NCBI RefSeq assembly: GCF_018139145.2
Contig: NC_059471.1
Location: 201,829,494-201,893,493 of the forward strand
Direction: 5' to 3'
Source of the DNA: Gymnogyps californianus
Taxonomy: Eukaryota; Chordata; Aves; Accipitriformes; Cathartidae
DNA length: 64,000 nt
Below are positions 24,101-36,100 of this stretch, piece after piece. The position numbers were made by a program, and so were the translations under genes. Numbering within the stretch: the stretch's first letter is position 1; every line of letters begins with the position of its first letter. The notes under the pieces were generated by a model. It was not told the DNA's origin and did no database searches. It was given only the letters and a program-made list of their open reading frames with translations.

Positions 24101-27100
24101 GCATGGTGTTTCAGGAGATGAGTCTGACAGGCAGAAAGAACTGCTGAGTACCCAGATGAAAGTCTGGCTTTTAACTCCTTGAACATATTTCCAGAAAATA
24201 ATAGTGTGAATTAATGCTGGTTAGTGTTAGCTGTTCCTACTGTTAGGGATCAGTCTTGCTCCAGTAGGATTCTATCGAGGCAAAGATCATGCCTGAAATG
24301 TAAACGTGTGTGCTGTCATTTAATGTTGGCAATTTGCTTTCTTGTGTATTTTCCAAGTTCTACTTACTGTTATTTATTTTCTCTCAAATGTAGGCCAGTC
24401 CTCTGCTAACATCAGCTTCTATAAGCACAAACAAATTAAGTTCTTTTTTATAATTTTCGCCCCTGCTGCTTTCCCAAAGATGACCCCTCCTATGGCTGAG
24501 CATCACCTGGTGAGTTCCAGCCTACATTACTCATGGGCATCTTATACCCATTTGTTCTTGTACTGTGTCCGTTGCAGTGATAGCATCTTCTCATTTCCAA
24601 AACCCTTCCCCAGCCTTTACTTTGCTAGGCTAAACACGCCAAGTCCATTTTGTCTGTTTGATAAGGTCAGCTTTCCATTGCCCTGGCTGCGGTTCTGTGC
24701 ATCTGCTCTAGCTGGAAGTTATTTTTAATAATTGAAATCAAAATTGCCCACAATATTCTATCCTGTTCAGTGTCATAAAATTTCCCTCATACTCATCTTT
24801 GCAACAACCCACTGCTGTATTACCTTTTTTACCTTTTAATCACACCATGATTCATTATTGTTTTATAGTCAACTAATAGTTATTTTTTTCTTGTTTTTCA
24901 TCATTTGTAGCTGATGGTCTCTGAGCCTGCAATAGGAATTCTTGTCATTAGATCCCAAGTTTCATGTTGTGTGATTAATTCTCTTTCTAGCACTCAGCTA
25001 TTCAAAGTGATTCTTTTTTTAATGCATGATGCTCTAAATATCCTTTACATCGCCAGCAAACTATATTTAGTATTAATCAAAATATTAAATGAATAAAATC
25101 AGTTTCGTGATTCAGTTCTGAAGGGACTCCTAACTTAGGCTCCCTGTGTTCCAGTCTTTTATTTATTTCACGTTAGTTCAGTTATAAAGTATTCCCTATG
25201 CTAGGTGCTGAGGTGAGTAATGTAGTACTTGCCACATATAAGAGAAACATGTCACATTAAATCACTCAGAAAATCTCTCTTTCCTTTCCCAGCAACATAT
25301 TCTTCCATTTTGGGAAAAGCCTGTTCTGTCAAATGAGCCTTTTAACATGGTCAGAAAATCACTATGTGTTTGAACTAAGTATGGTTTGAACTGCCAATAG
25401 GTCTCTTTTCATTCACCGGAATATTCCGTTTCTTCTTCATCAGCTTATGGTTCTGTGTGGTCATCAGAGCCGAAGAGATGCCAAAGATCTGCACTGCAAT
25501 GAACAATCAACATCTAGAGAAACATTTTGCAGTTTCTATGTTAAATAAAAGTAGGAAAAAAATCAGTTTGCCACTGCAGCTAGTTGACTGTGAAGGAGCA
25601 GCTGCAAACTGCTGAGTCTCATCAGGTTGCAATCTTGATTAACATTGGGCAGATCCCCCCTGCTGCGAGAATAAATACCCTGCCTTTGTCAAGGCTCCCA
25701 TGTAAGAAACAATAGGTTATTTCAGTGAAGCACAAGAACGTAAATGTTAATCGAATCATTCCTCCAAATGAATAGAAGTAGCACCCAGAATGTAAACATT
25801 TTAATTTTGGAAGGAAAGGTCTGCCTGTCGGTTGGTTAATTTTCTATGTATTTTTTCATTTACTTTGAAAAGCTGCTCACTAACATTGCCATCATTGCAT
25901 ACAATTACATTTTCAGCACTGCAAATATATATGCTTCCTGTCTTTCCAAGCTAGGCAGTGGCAAAGTCCAGGGAGTATTGGAAAAAATGAAATCTGCCTT
26001 AATATCACTGAAGAGAGGTCAAAACCTTATACTGTATAACTGCCAAACTATGTGATCACATTAGTTCTTGGTAGAGGAAATGGAAAATACTTTCCAACTG
26101 GAATTGACACCAGGAAACATCTTTTAAAAATGTTTTTATACATTGGGATAATTACCCTTAGAAATAAATCTGTATCTCCTTACAAATGATGAAAGTGGCT
26201 TTAGGTATTTTAACAAATTTATGTGTGTACAAGTGAAACAGAAAGAATAGGCATTTATCCCCATACTGCTTCCTTGTTTACTGTACAAATAAGGGATTTC
26301 GGTATGCAGTTGAGCAATATATGTTTTAAAGCGAGCATACAGCAAACTACAGGGTGATGCCCAGCCATCTTCTGTTTTCATATGGTTACAACTATTGTTG
26401 ATCAACACATCGTAAAAATATCTCTTGGCTTTCAGTTGTGCCGTGTGTCTGGTCAGATCCTGGTGACTTCACTCTTGTGGGGTGTCCCTTTGCCCGTAGA
26501 GGAACGGCAGCAAAGCCAGGGGAGTTCAGCTCATTGCTTCTCTTGTACCCATAAAATCCTCAGAGATCCTACATCAGTGGTAGATTAGGACTCTGTAGCT
26601 CTCTACAAACACTAAACATGGAAAACGGTTTTCTTACAGAATTTGCTAGTTTTTCACTGAGGCTGCTATGCTGCTGTTCATATGTGCACCCTTTTTTAAC
26701 AGTCATGATGCACTTTGCCACTGGAGGAATCTGTCTCTTGAGTTTCTGCATAGCAGATATCATCTCCTGTCAGTCACGCTGGGGTACATCTCATCAGTTA
26801 TGAAATTAGTGGAGGTGAAGGATGTGTTTGTGGTGGAAGCACAGAAGTTTGGTGGTTGGGGTTGGATTCCCGGTGGTCCCATAGGCTGTCCTGTCTGTCG
26901 GGATCACTGAATTTCCCCAGTTGTTGATAGGTGCTAAAGTGGGGAGAACAACAACTGCCAGCAGGGTGATTAGCAGAGCAAGCCAGTAACAGTGGAGGTG
27001 TGAAGCTGAGTGTGATAATTCTAGTTTTGTGGCCCACGTTCAGCAGGGCACATTGTGATTGGGTGGGCAGGAGTTTCCTGCTGCCTGGGTGAAGCCAGAG

Positions 27101-30100
27101 ATGAGGGAAAGCTGGAGCATTTATTGCCACTCTAAAACACACTTTCTTCCCATCTTCCGTGCACCGCCCACAGTGTCACTCTGCATGCCTGGACCAAAGC
27201 GGCTGCATGAGCAAGCTCAGATCCATGCATTATTTTTGATTGTCCAACTCCACAGGTCACTGATTTCTATTCTCCTGTGACTAGAAACTGGGGGCTTCTC
27301 AGCCAGCTCAGCAATGGGCAGTGGTTTTCTGTGCCCTCCATCTTGTAGCTGGAACAAGCAGTCTTCATCTAAGCTCCCTCCCAGTCATCAGACAACCTTT
27401 CACTACAGCCTTTGTAGGAACCTGCGCTCAGTTTCTGGTGGCCCTGACAGAGTACTCCCATCAGAGAAAATTTGATTTAAGCCTTTAGCCTCACTTGTGA
27501 TATTACATCATTTTATGGTTTGCTGTCTTTGGGCAGAAACAATGTTAAAATTCAATTGATTTCATTCACTTGAGGTGAAGAGTTGCAAAATGGGCAGAAT
27601 TTATTAGAGTTTGCTGTGCAGAAGTAAGAAAAGGCCTCTTTGAAGTGATTTGGGCCAAAGTGGTTCAGCAGTGGAAAAGACCAAAGCCACTTTTGACCAT
27701 ACTGTATATCACACTGGGCGTGTGTGGACTCTCTTTGAAGTCATCTATTGGGGTTTTTTCTTGACTAGATGTCATAGGTCAAGTTAACTTCTGCTATTTT
27801 GTTTACATATCCTGTTTTAGTCCCCTTTGGGGGCTAGGAAGAAGTATGTTGTTGAGCTGGCTGAACCAGCATTTAAATCCCATGTGTATGTAGCACTGTA
27901 TGACATGTGCCATTTATTTCTTGAAGCCCAACATTGGGCGATTAGGAATTCCCCACGGGCCTTCTGGAGAGAAGGTGGCCGTGGTGACTGTGGACGACTG
28001 TGACACAGCAGTGGCTGTGCGCTTCGGGAGCCTCATTGGAAACTACACCTGCGCTGCCCAGGGGACACAGACTGGCTCAAAGAAGTAAGGATTGCCTATA
28101 TTTGTGTTTTCCACTCATTCTCTTCTTCCAGGGGAGAGTCAACAGTATGTGATTAACCACTAAGCAAATTAAGTTGGAAAAGCAGATATGGTTTAACAAG
28201 AAAAAGTAACAAGGTTTAGTTTGGTAGATGGAATTTGTTGAAGGCTACTGCAAGTGTCAGTACACTGGGTGGAATGCACAGAGTGTTGTGTAGGTACAGA
28301 CATGTGCCCAAATTACTTGTAAAATGCAAAAAAAAAAAAAGAGCTGGAGGTCAGTGTGAATAGCCTCCAAAAAGCATCTACTCAGTAGGAAAATGTAGAG
28401 AGAAGGGCAAATAAAATGTTAGACTTTATTAATGAAGGGGATGGCTGAAGAGCTTATTACTTCCATCATTTAAGTTAAAAGTCCTGTATTAAAAGGAGAT
28501 AGAAATAAAGGAGATACAGAAAAGGCTGTTGAAAATCATTAGGTATGAAAAAAATTTTCCTGTGAGGAAAGACCAAAAAAGATTAGTACTTTTGAGTTTA
28601 AAGAGGAGGTGGACAGCAAGCAACATAGCGGGGATATAAAGTAATGAGTTATAGCAGAAAGACCATTGAGATACACATGCTGCTCTAAAATCCCAAGAGA
28701 AGGGGGCACCATAAAAATTAGAGCTAGTTCAAACTGACCAGGTGATATACTTCTCACACCGTGTGGAGTCATTCAGTGGAACCTGCATCCACTAAATGTT
28801 ATTAAGACTAAGATCTTCAGAGGATTTTAAAGGGGTTGGCACTGTATAATAATTCAATCATTATATCAAAATCTACAGCATCTCAACCCTTGTGCTGAGG
28901 AGCATAAGCCAGCCCCTGGGTGACTGGAGTCAGAAAGAAGTGTCCTGCAGCTGCACATTTTTCCATAATTTTCATTTTCTTCATATTGGCCACTGTTAGG
29001 GACAGGTCGTTGGATTCTGTATGCGTATGACAGCTCCTAAGTTAAAAGTTACGGTGTTTCTGGAAGGTCCTTTGATTACAAGCTCTGGAAGTGCTAATGT
29101 AGCGGAGGGAAGTGCATGGCAACACAGGTAGACTGAATAGCTCAAATGTGCTTATGGAAGCAGTAAGATAAAGAACAAAACAAAACAAACTATATGCAAG
29201 AAATGAGCATTTCTTTGTTTCTTCAGATCTTTGGACCTAACTGGCCCTCTCCTCCTTGGTGGTGTCCCAAACTTGCCTGAAGATTTCCCAGTGCACAACA
29301 GACAGTTTATTGGCTGCATGAGGAATCTCTCTATTGACAGCAAGCCGATTGACATGGCTAGTTTCATCGCCAATAATGGTACTCTGCCAGGTATGAGCGA
29401 CTACCGCCTCTAAAGTCAACACGAGAAAGCTGTCTGCTGTAGCTGTGTGTGTAACAGGGCTTAGGATGTCAAAGGGGCCAGCACTGGGAGGAACCCCAGG
29501 AAGGGGTAAGGGACAAAGGGGTCTGAAACAGCCCCTGTCACCCTGTTAGCACTGCTGAGTGCGAAGTGTTTGCCCCAGGCTGCACGGCAGGGGCTCAAGG
29601 TGCTGCTGGGCATTGTGCTGCCACCGCATCACCGGTTAGCACTGCTGAGTGCGAAGCATTTGCCCCAGGCTGCACGGCCGGGGCTCGAGGTGCTGCTGGG
29701 CATTGCGCTGCCACCGCATCGCCGGCACAGCTGCATCCAGACCTCATTTGTTTGAGCAAGGTGCAGTCCGCGCCCATGCCAGGGACACACACAATAGCCC
29801 GTGGCACAGTGCACACTTACAGGATTAAGCAGCACACAGAAAGGACCGGGCTTGTTTAGACCTTCTGCATTGCTATGAGTTTCACCCAGAAATTTACTCC
29901 TAGATGAACTGTTCCTTTTTTTTTTTTTAAACTACCTTTTAAATGTCACTGTGCTCTGAAAGCCAGTGGGATTAGTTCATGAAAAAGACAACATTTTTAA
30001 TAACTTTTTCATAACTTATGTTTGTTCTGTAAATCCAATTCTGCAATCCTCCAAATCTGAAACCTGCTTCATGAAGCAGCCTATTGGAGGTTCTGATTTG

Positions 30101-33100
30101 GTTTTCAGTCCTTGGATCCCTGATCAGGATTAGTTCTGGTGTACAAAATGTTCTCGTCATCATAAAACTGGCTCTTACGCGCAAGAATGGCAAGTCCCTT
30201 CCTTCCATGTTGCTGAAGGTCTGTGTAAGAGCTAAATTGCAGTTCTTAGGTATGTTTCATTGATCATGGATTAAGAAGGGAGTTGTAACATATGCTTCAA
30301 ATTGCTATTTTGTCTTGGAGCCCTTTTTTAACAGTTATGTCTCTAATATTATTTAAACACAAGTTTTTATCTTATGGAAATATACATCAGAAGGCCATGA
30401 AGTGTTTTCTTTAGGATGGATATTTTTTTCCCTCATTTGGAAACGTGTTTCCGTATAGTTTAAAACAATGATGTATAGTAGTGTTATTCCACTGTGTAAC
30501 ACTGCACATCACTGGCTTTCCCTGGTTAGTGTCTCGGTTAGATGACAGTAAGTTGTGAACGGTGGTGCTGAGTCACAGCACCAGTCGATCTGCCTGTCTC
30601 CAGCAGTGGATGCCAGGGGAAGACTATAAGAACAGGACAAGCATGCAGTGATATTTCCCCAAAATTTTCTCTTAGTCCCCAAAGACTTACAGCTCAGTGA
30701 CTGTATTTAATAACCTTTGATAGATTTGTCTTTATGAATTTGACACTTGCTCAGCTCATGTAAACTTCTGCCATCCACATTTTGCTTCACTGACTTCAAG
30801 GATATTAAAAAAAAAACAAAACCCTATAATGGTCACATCTTCTTTTTACATAAAAACTCAGATACAATCATTCAGAGCCTTTTTCTTGTTAAAACCATGC
30901 AAAGTAAATTCATTTTCCTGAATTTCAGGCTGTGCAGCGCAGAGGAACTATTGCGAAACCAACTGGTGCCAGAACGGAGGCACGTGCGTCAACAAGTGGA
31001 ACACGTACATCTGCGAGTGCCCCGTACGCTACGGAGGGAAAAACTGCGAGCAAGGTAGGATGCAAAGACCTCTTCGTGTGTAGTCATGTGTGCATGTTTC
31101 ACTACCCGTCATTAACATCTCATAGCACATATGTCAAACTGTGATGCTTAAGGGATAGGTAACAGAAGATTGTAATTAAGAGTAAAAGTCACCCATTATC
31201 TGTTTGAAATAATTTCAGAGATCACCTATATAGTAAATATGATAGCTGACATACTGTCATGAATAACAGCAACTTTCATTGATTTACTTACATACACAAA
31301 GTAGGTCCACAGAACTTGGCAGTATTTAGTAATTTGTTTATAGTAAAAATGCCTGATCCTAAGCCCCTTTAAATCAGTGGAAACAATCCCACTGACTTTA
31401 TTGGGCTTTGACTCAAACCAAGGATGAATGTGCAGTTTTAATCACCACTTTCTTGGCAAGAAGGCACTGTCTGCTGAGTACGAGCACTTTCAGTTTTATT
31501 GGGTTTTTCTTTGATTGAACACAATGTGCGTGTATGTGTAAAACCTCATTAATAAAGGATGAGGAAGGAGGAGCAGGTGTGTTTTATAGGGCGTGAAGAA
31601 CTTGCAGTTAGTTTCTTCCCAAGGAAGCAAGGAGTCGTCTGTGTGAGGGGTCCTGTGGGGTCAGTGCAGCAGTGGGCTGCCCGCGGTAAGGTGGCACCTC
31701 CAAGTCTAGTGGAGTGCTCATTTGGAGTCTTCCTGGAGGCTTCCAGGAAAGAAAACCTGCTTACACTAGGCATGGCTTTCCTAGAAACACAAGGCCAAAT
31801 TCTGGCCTCTGATGCAGATGTGGTAGGTCTTCGTTTCCATTATCCCACCGTGACACTTAGTCCAGAATAGTTTGCAGCATGATCAAGGATTTTGTTCTTT
31901 TGATGTATCTACCCCAAACTAGACATTCTTGATTACTTTCAGCAGGGCGTGGACCCTGGAATATCAGGTCTCCACGCTGAGGTGCACAGACCACAGTGAT
32001 TTGCAAACCGCTCTAGCACAGTATCCCTCAGCCTGGGCCAGATCTAGGAGGTGGCAACTGCTCTCCCCTTGCCTGACAAGCAGCCGCTTAGGAGGAGAGG
32101 ACACATAGTTAAGTTTCTGGCTTGGAAATAAGGGTCTGCAGGGTGAGGGACAGGGGAAAGGAATGATGGAGGCCTCTTCCTATGTTCCACCTTACACAGA
32201 TCCCAGAACTGCTATTACTGCCCCTAGCGAGGTCCCTGCTTTCTATAGCAGCTCCTCAAATGTTTTGAGCTCCCCAGGTTTGTATGAAGATCTAATTTTT
32301 CCATGTGTCTCATGTCAAGTATCTTTGTCAGTGAAGTTCTGGTGTTTTCTTCATGATAGGCTGGTCTCTGTGGTACAAACACATGCTGATGTCCCCTGAG
32401 AGAGTGCCAGGGCCCAGCCCTGGTGTGACCTATACTGGGGTAAATGGGGAGTAGTGCTGTCACATGCAAAGACTATCCTTCCCTCTGTCTTTATCTTAGT
32501 TTTGAAATGGAATTTCAAAATTCGATCAAATGTGTGTTTTATTCATCGTTTTCTTATCCCAAGCTCAAAACGAAAACATGAAGTTTGGGATTTAGAAAAT
32601 CACCTCAGAACTGCCCTGTAGCCATCATTGGAAACTCATTTTAAGGTCAGGTAATACAGATGACGACAATCACAGCATCACTGTCTCCCCCCGCCCCAGC
32701 GGTCTCCTCTGCCTCCAGTGCTCTGCATTCCTGCATGTCCCCTTTGTCATTTGGTAACCCCATGTTCTTGCTGATGCCTCAATTTGTGGGGATTTTTTAT
32801 AGTTTGAGAGCAGCAGGCTCCTTGCTTCTTTGATGATATTTGTGGGGCAAAGTTCCTTCCTTTCCCTAAGGAAAAATTGCAAGCCAAGAAAGAAATGAAT
32901 TTTTCTGAAATGTGACCAAAGATTTCAGGAGCCTGAAGTTAAAGTCAGGAGGAATCACTGATATACAATACTCCTGGCTTTCAGGTTGCTCATTTGAGTG
33001 CTCAGATATGATCCTAACAGCATTAGCTATTATTAGGCAGCTATTTTTTTAAAAGTCTTAGCTAGAATATTTGCATTCTTGTGTAGGAGTGATTGGCTGA

Positions 33101-36100
33101 TGCATTTCTTCAAGCCCTTTGGCAGTGTTGGATCTGCTTCAGGCTCACAGAGGACAAAGACTTTGGCAGGTTAAAAGTCTAACTTTTTTGATTGCCCGCT
33201 CTTCAGAAACTCTGGGATCTGGTCTGCACTAGTGAGGATGGGGTGTTCTACCTTCACCACCCTCCTAGGACCTGCTAACTTACCTTCTGGCAGTTCCCAT
33301 CTCCCTCTGTTGACATATAGAAGGGAGATAAAATTAGGGAAAAATTAGTTTCACCTTTGTTGTAGTTTAATTCTTTTAAAAATTGAGATAGTGCAATGCT
33401 GTGAAGAAGATCTAGCAGCTGTGCCCGACTCGCTCTCCAATGGCTGATGTCATTGAGCTAGCCTTGGGCTGAACACCACAGATTTGCACCAAAACATAAG
33501 CCGTCACATGTCCTACACCCAAACTGCGGGTGACGTCCCGATGTTGGCAGTGTGTTTCCCCAGGCTCTCTGTCTCCACAGTGAATAGCCCTCACGTCTTT
33601 CTGATGGCCTTTTGAATGTAGGAGTCTCTTAAAAGTGTATGTAGATACACAGGCAGTGCTTCAAAGTGGCAAACCCTGAGAAAACAATTAGTTTGCATCA
33701 CTGCATCACCGATGGCAGGGAGATGCTGTGCTTGGAAGCACGTGCACTCGCCTGTGTGGTGACAGGGGTGATCAGGTCCCATCCGGGTACACTGGATGTG
33801 GCCACCAACCTCTCCATGGAGACCCCTGGTCCCAGGCATGGGGAAGGGCTGGGGGGAGGAGGGAGGTCAGAGGGGGCTGACAGATGGGGATTTCTATTTT
33901 ACTAGCAAGGGAAGGTGCACCCTGGCCCCGGGGAAGGGAGGGGAGTTGGGAGGAGGTGTGGGAAGGGAATGGTATTTGCAAGCACGGAAAGTCACCGATG
34001 AGAAAAGGAAGAAGGTGGCTGATTGCCATGCCAGTCCAGTTCTCCCAGGACCTGAGCCGAAACGCTTGCAAACAGCATTCCCAGCCTCCAGCAGGTTGGA
34101 AGCCTGCAAGGTTTGCATCCTGGCTCCACTCTCCAGAGGCAGGCGGACTTACAAATCTCAGCAACGGTCTAGAAAACCACTAGCAAAGAAGTTGGAAGTT
34201 GAGGTCGTTGTGAAGGTCGGCAGGGTAGAGGAGGAAGGAGAGGGCTGACTTTTGCACATGTGGATCAGAAGGAGGAAATGATCCTGCTCAACACCGATGT
34301 CCTGGTTACTTTTACACTGATGTGGTGCAGTACGGGCTGATGAATCGTGCCCTGGCCCAGACAGCCAGAGCTCGAGCACTAGATTCAAGTTCTAAGCAAG
34401 CTAGGGACATCTGTGTCTGGTGGCAAACCATTTTAAATTGCTGTCTGGGTTTCAAGAGCAGACTAAGCTTCAGTTATTCCACCATATGCCCCTGCTAGCA
34501 TTCGTGGAGGACTCAGTATGACTGCAAAGGAGAGATCACAGCCCGGAGCAGAAGGGAGAAGGGTTGCCCTTTGGGGCTGCCTGCACTTACCGCGGGGTGG
34601 GGTGGTTGGGTAACCACACCTTAGAGAACAGCAAGTCAAGTTACACCTCTGGCTTGGCTAGTGGTAGTCCACTCGTCACTGACATCTTTTTTCTCACAAA
34701 TAGGGAGCTGCAGGGCTTGCACTTCCCTCCAACCCCTGCACTCCCCCACACACAGCCTTTCCCTTTATAGAGACCAGCAAGGCAGACATATCAGAATTTG
34801 GGGTTTGGGTTTTTTCCTCCAAAAAATGAAACTTCATGTCAGCCTGACTCCATCTTCTACTATGATGTCATCCTTCTACCTTTTTCTAAGGACTTGCCAT
34901 TTTATAGTAACATGTATGCATTTGTATATACAAGATCTCTCCTACTACAAGAAAATCCAGAAGAGTCAGCAGATATGGTAGTGTGGAGCAGAAGGGGAAG
35001 GAGACTGTTAAGCCCTGTCATCTCACTGACCATCCTCATGGGCTCAGCACATGACGAGATACAAGGCTGGGTGCCAATCTGTGGTGGTTGTTCCCAGTCT
35101 CTAAGGCCTGCTTCCACTTGCAAAAAGCTGCCATGAACTTCACCAGCATGCTCGTGAGTGAGGACATCAGGCAGGGGCTGACTGCAGATCCCACTACAAG
35201 GTGCCACACAATGGAGGTGCCATATGAGGTGCTGCAAATAGCGCAGAGCTCCCACGGCTTAATTTGTGCTTCTAATCAGTGGGATCAACTAATCCATGGT
35301 ACTGTAGCTCCTGTTACCTGAGGTAACTGCTTTAGAAGTCCAAAGAGTGGGTGTTCCCCTATTTTCCATCAGCAAAGTGCTTTCCATTGAAGGCTGTCAT
35401 TGGTGTCTCCCTGTAGGAGCTGTTTTCGTGCAAGGTTAGAGACGAGGGCAATGCTTCAGCTGTCACCTCGAGATATTTAAGGCAGATGATTTAGGCAATT
35501 CCACACAAGCTTTCTCCCTGTGCAAAGGCTGCGTAGCTGAGACAGCTGAATAATCTGGCCCTGGAGTATTTATAATTAATTAATATTTCCTGTTGCCTCC
35601 CAGCCTTTTCCTCTGTGTTTAATCTGTTAATTAGAAGCAGGTAATCAAGGATATGTTGAAAACATCTGCAGCAACTGTTGCCCTCATACTTCCTGCTCTG
35701 TCCACCCACTCATCAGCAGAACTGTATCAGTAGAGATCCTGAGCTTACCTTTCTAGGAACGTCTCTCACCTGTGTAATGCCATAGCAGCGTGGAGGTCCT
35801 GCCTTTGAGTGCAGGCACCAAGACAAGGTGCCAACCCCACAAGAAGGGTAGGTTGTGAATTTACAGTATTGCCAGCTGCTTCATAGTAACTCCCCTAGAC
35901 TGGCGCTTACTCCATAGTAGATTAAAAATAGCTCAATGGAAGAGGGACTAGCTACCTTGCACCATCACCACAACATAGCATCATTTCTCCTCTTAACCTT
36001 TGTCCTGAAGGATATGAACTGTTTCTCTTCTGTCTTTTGATTTATAGCAATGCCTTCTCCTCAGCGTTTCAGTGGTGAAAGCATTATCATTTGGAGTGAC

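Larger units (their letters stand above)
6145..27926 (+). other. Large intron, 21.8 kb, inside laminin G domain 1
   Basis: The longest intron visible. Recognisable content: solo ERVL-type LTR 13393-13989, a G-run cluster at 14140-14178, an old CR1 3' end at about 17925-18050, an interleaved inverted repeat 19937-20037, and an antisense decayed CR1 at about 24730-25100. GC-richer patches occur near 7540-7700, 8620-8900, 15490-15720 and 21300-21560. They are not CpG islands by eye and carry no family-like ORF. The remaining sequence shows no coding exon I can defend. Confidence 0.75.
31055..36047 (+). other. Intron, 4.99 kb
   Basis: Holds G-run clusters at 33841-33863 and 33930-33950 within a purine-rich stretch (33836-34020), and a cluster of TAATTA-type cores at about 35573-35646. 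Overlapping open frames of up to 150 codons at 33770-34250 reflect low stop-codon density in purine-rich sequence and have no family signature. The acceptor TTTATAG ends at 36047. Confidence 0.75.

Noticed and set aside
33796..34248. 150-codon open frame on the + strand, with long antisense frames
   Set aside because: Purine-rich sequence lacks stop codons on several frames at once; the product is a low-complexity G/E/K/R-rich string with no family match.
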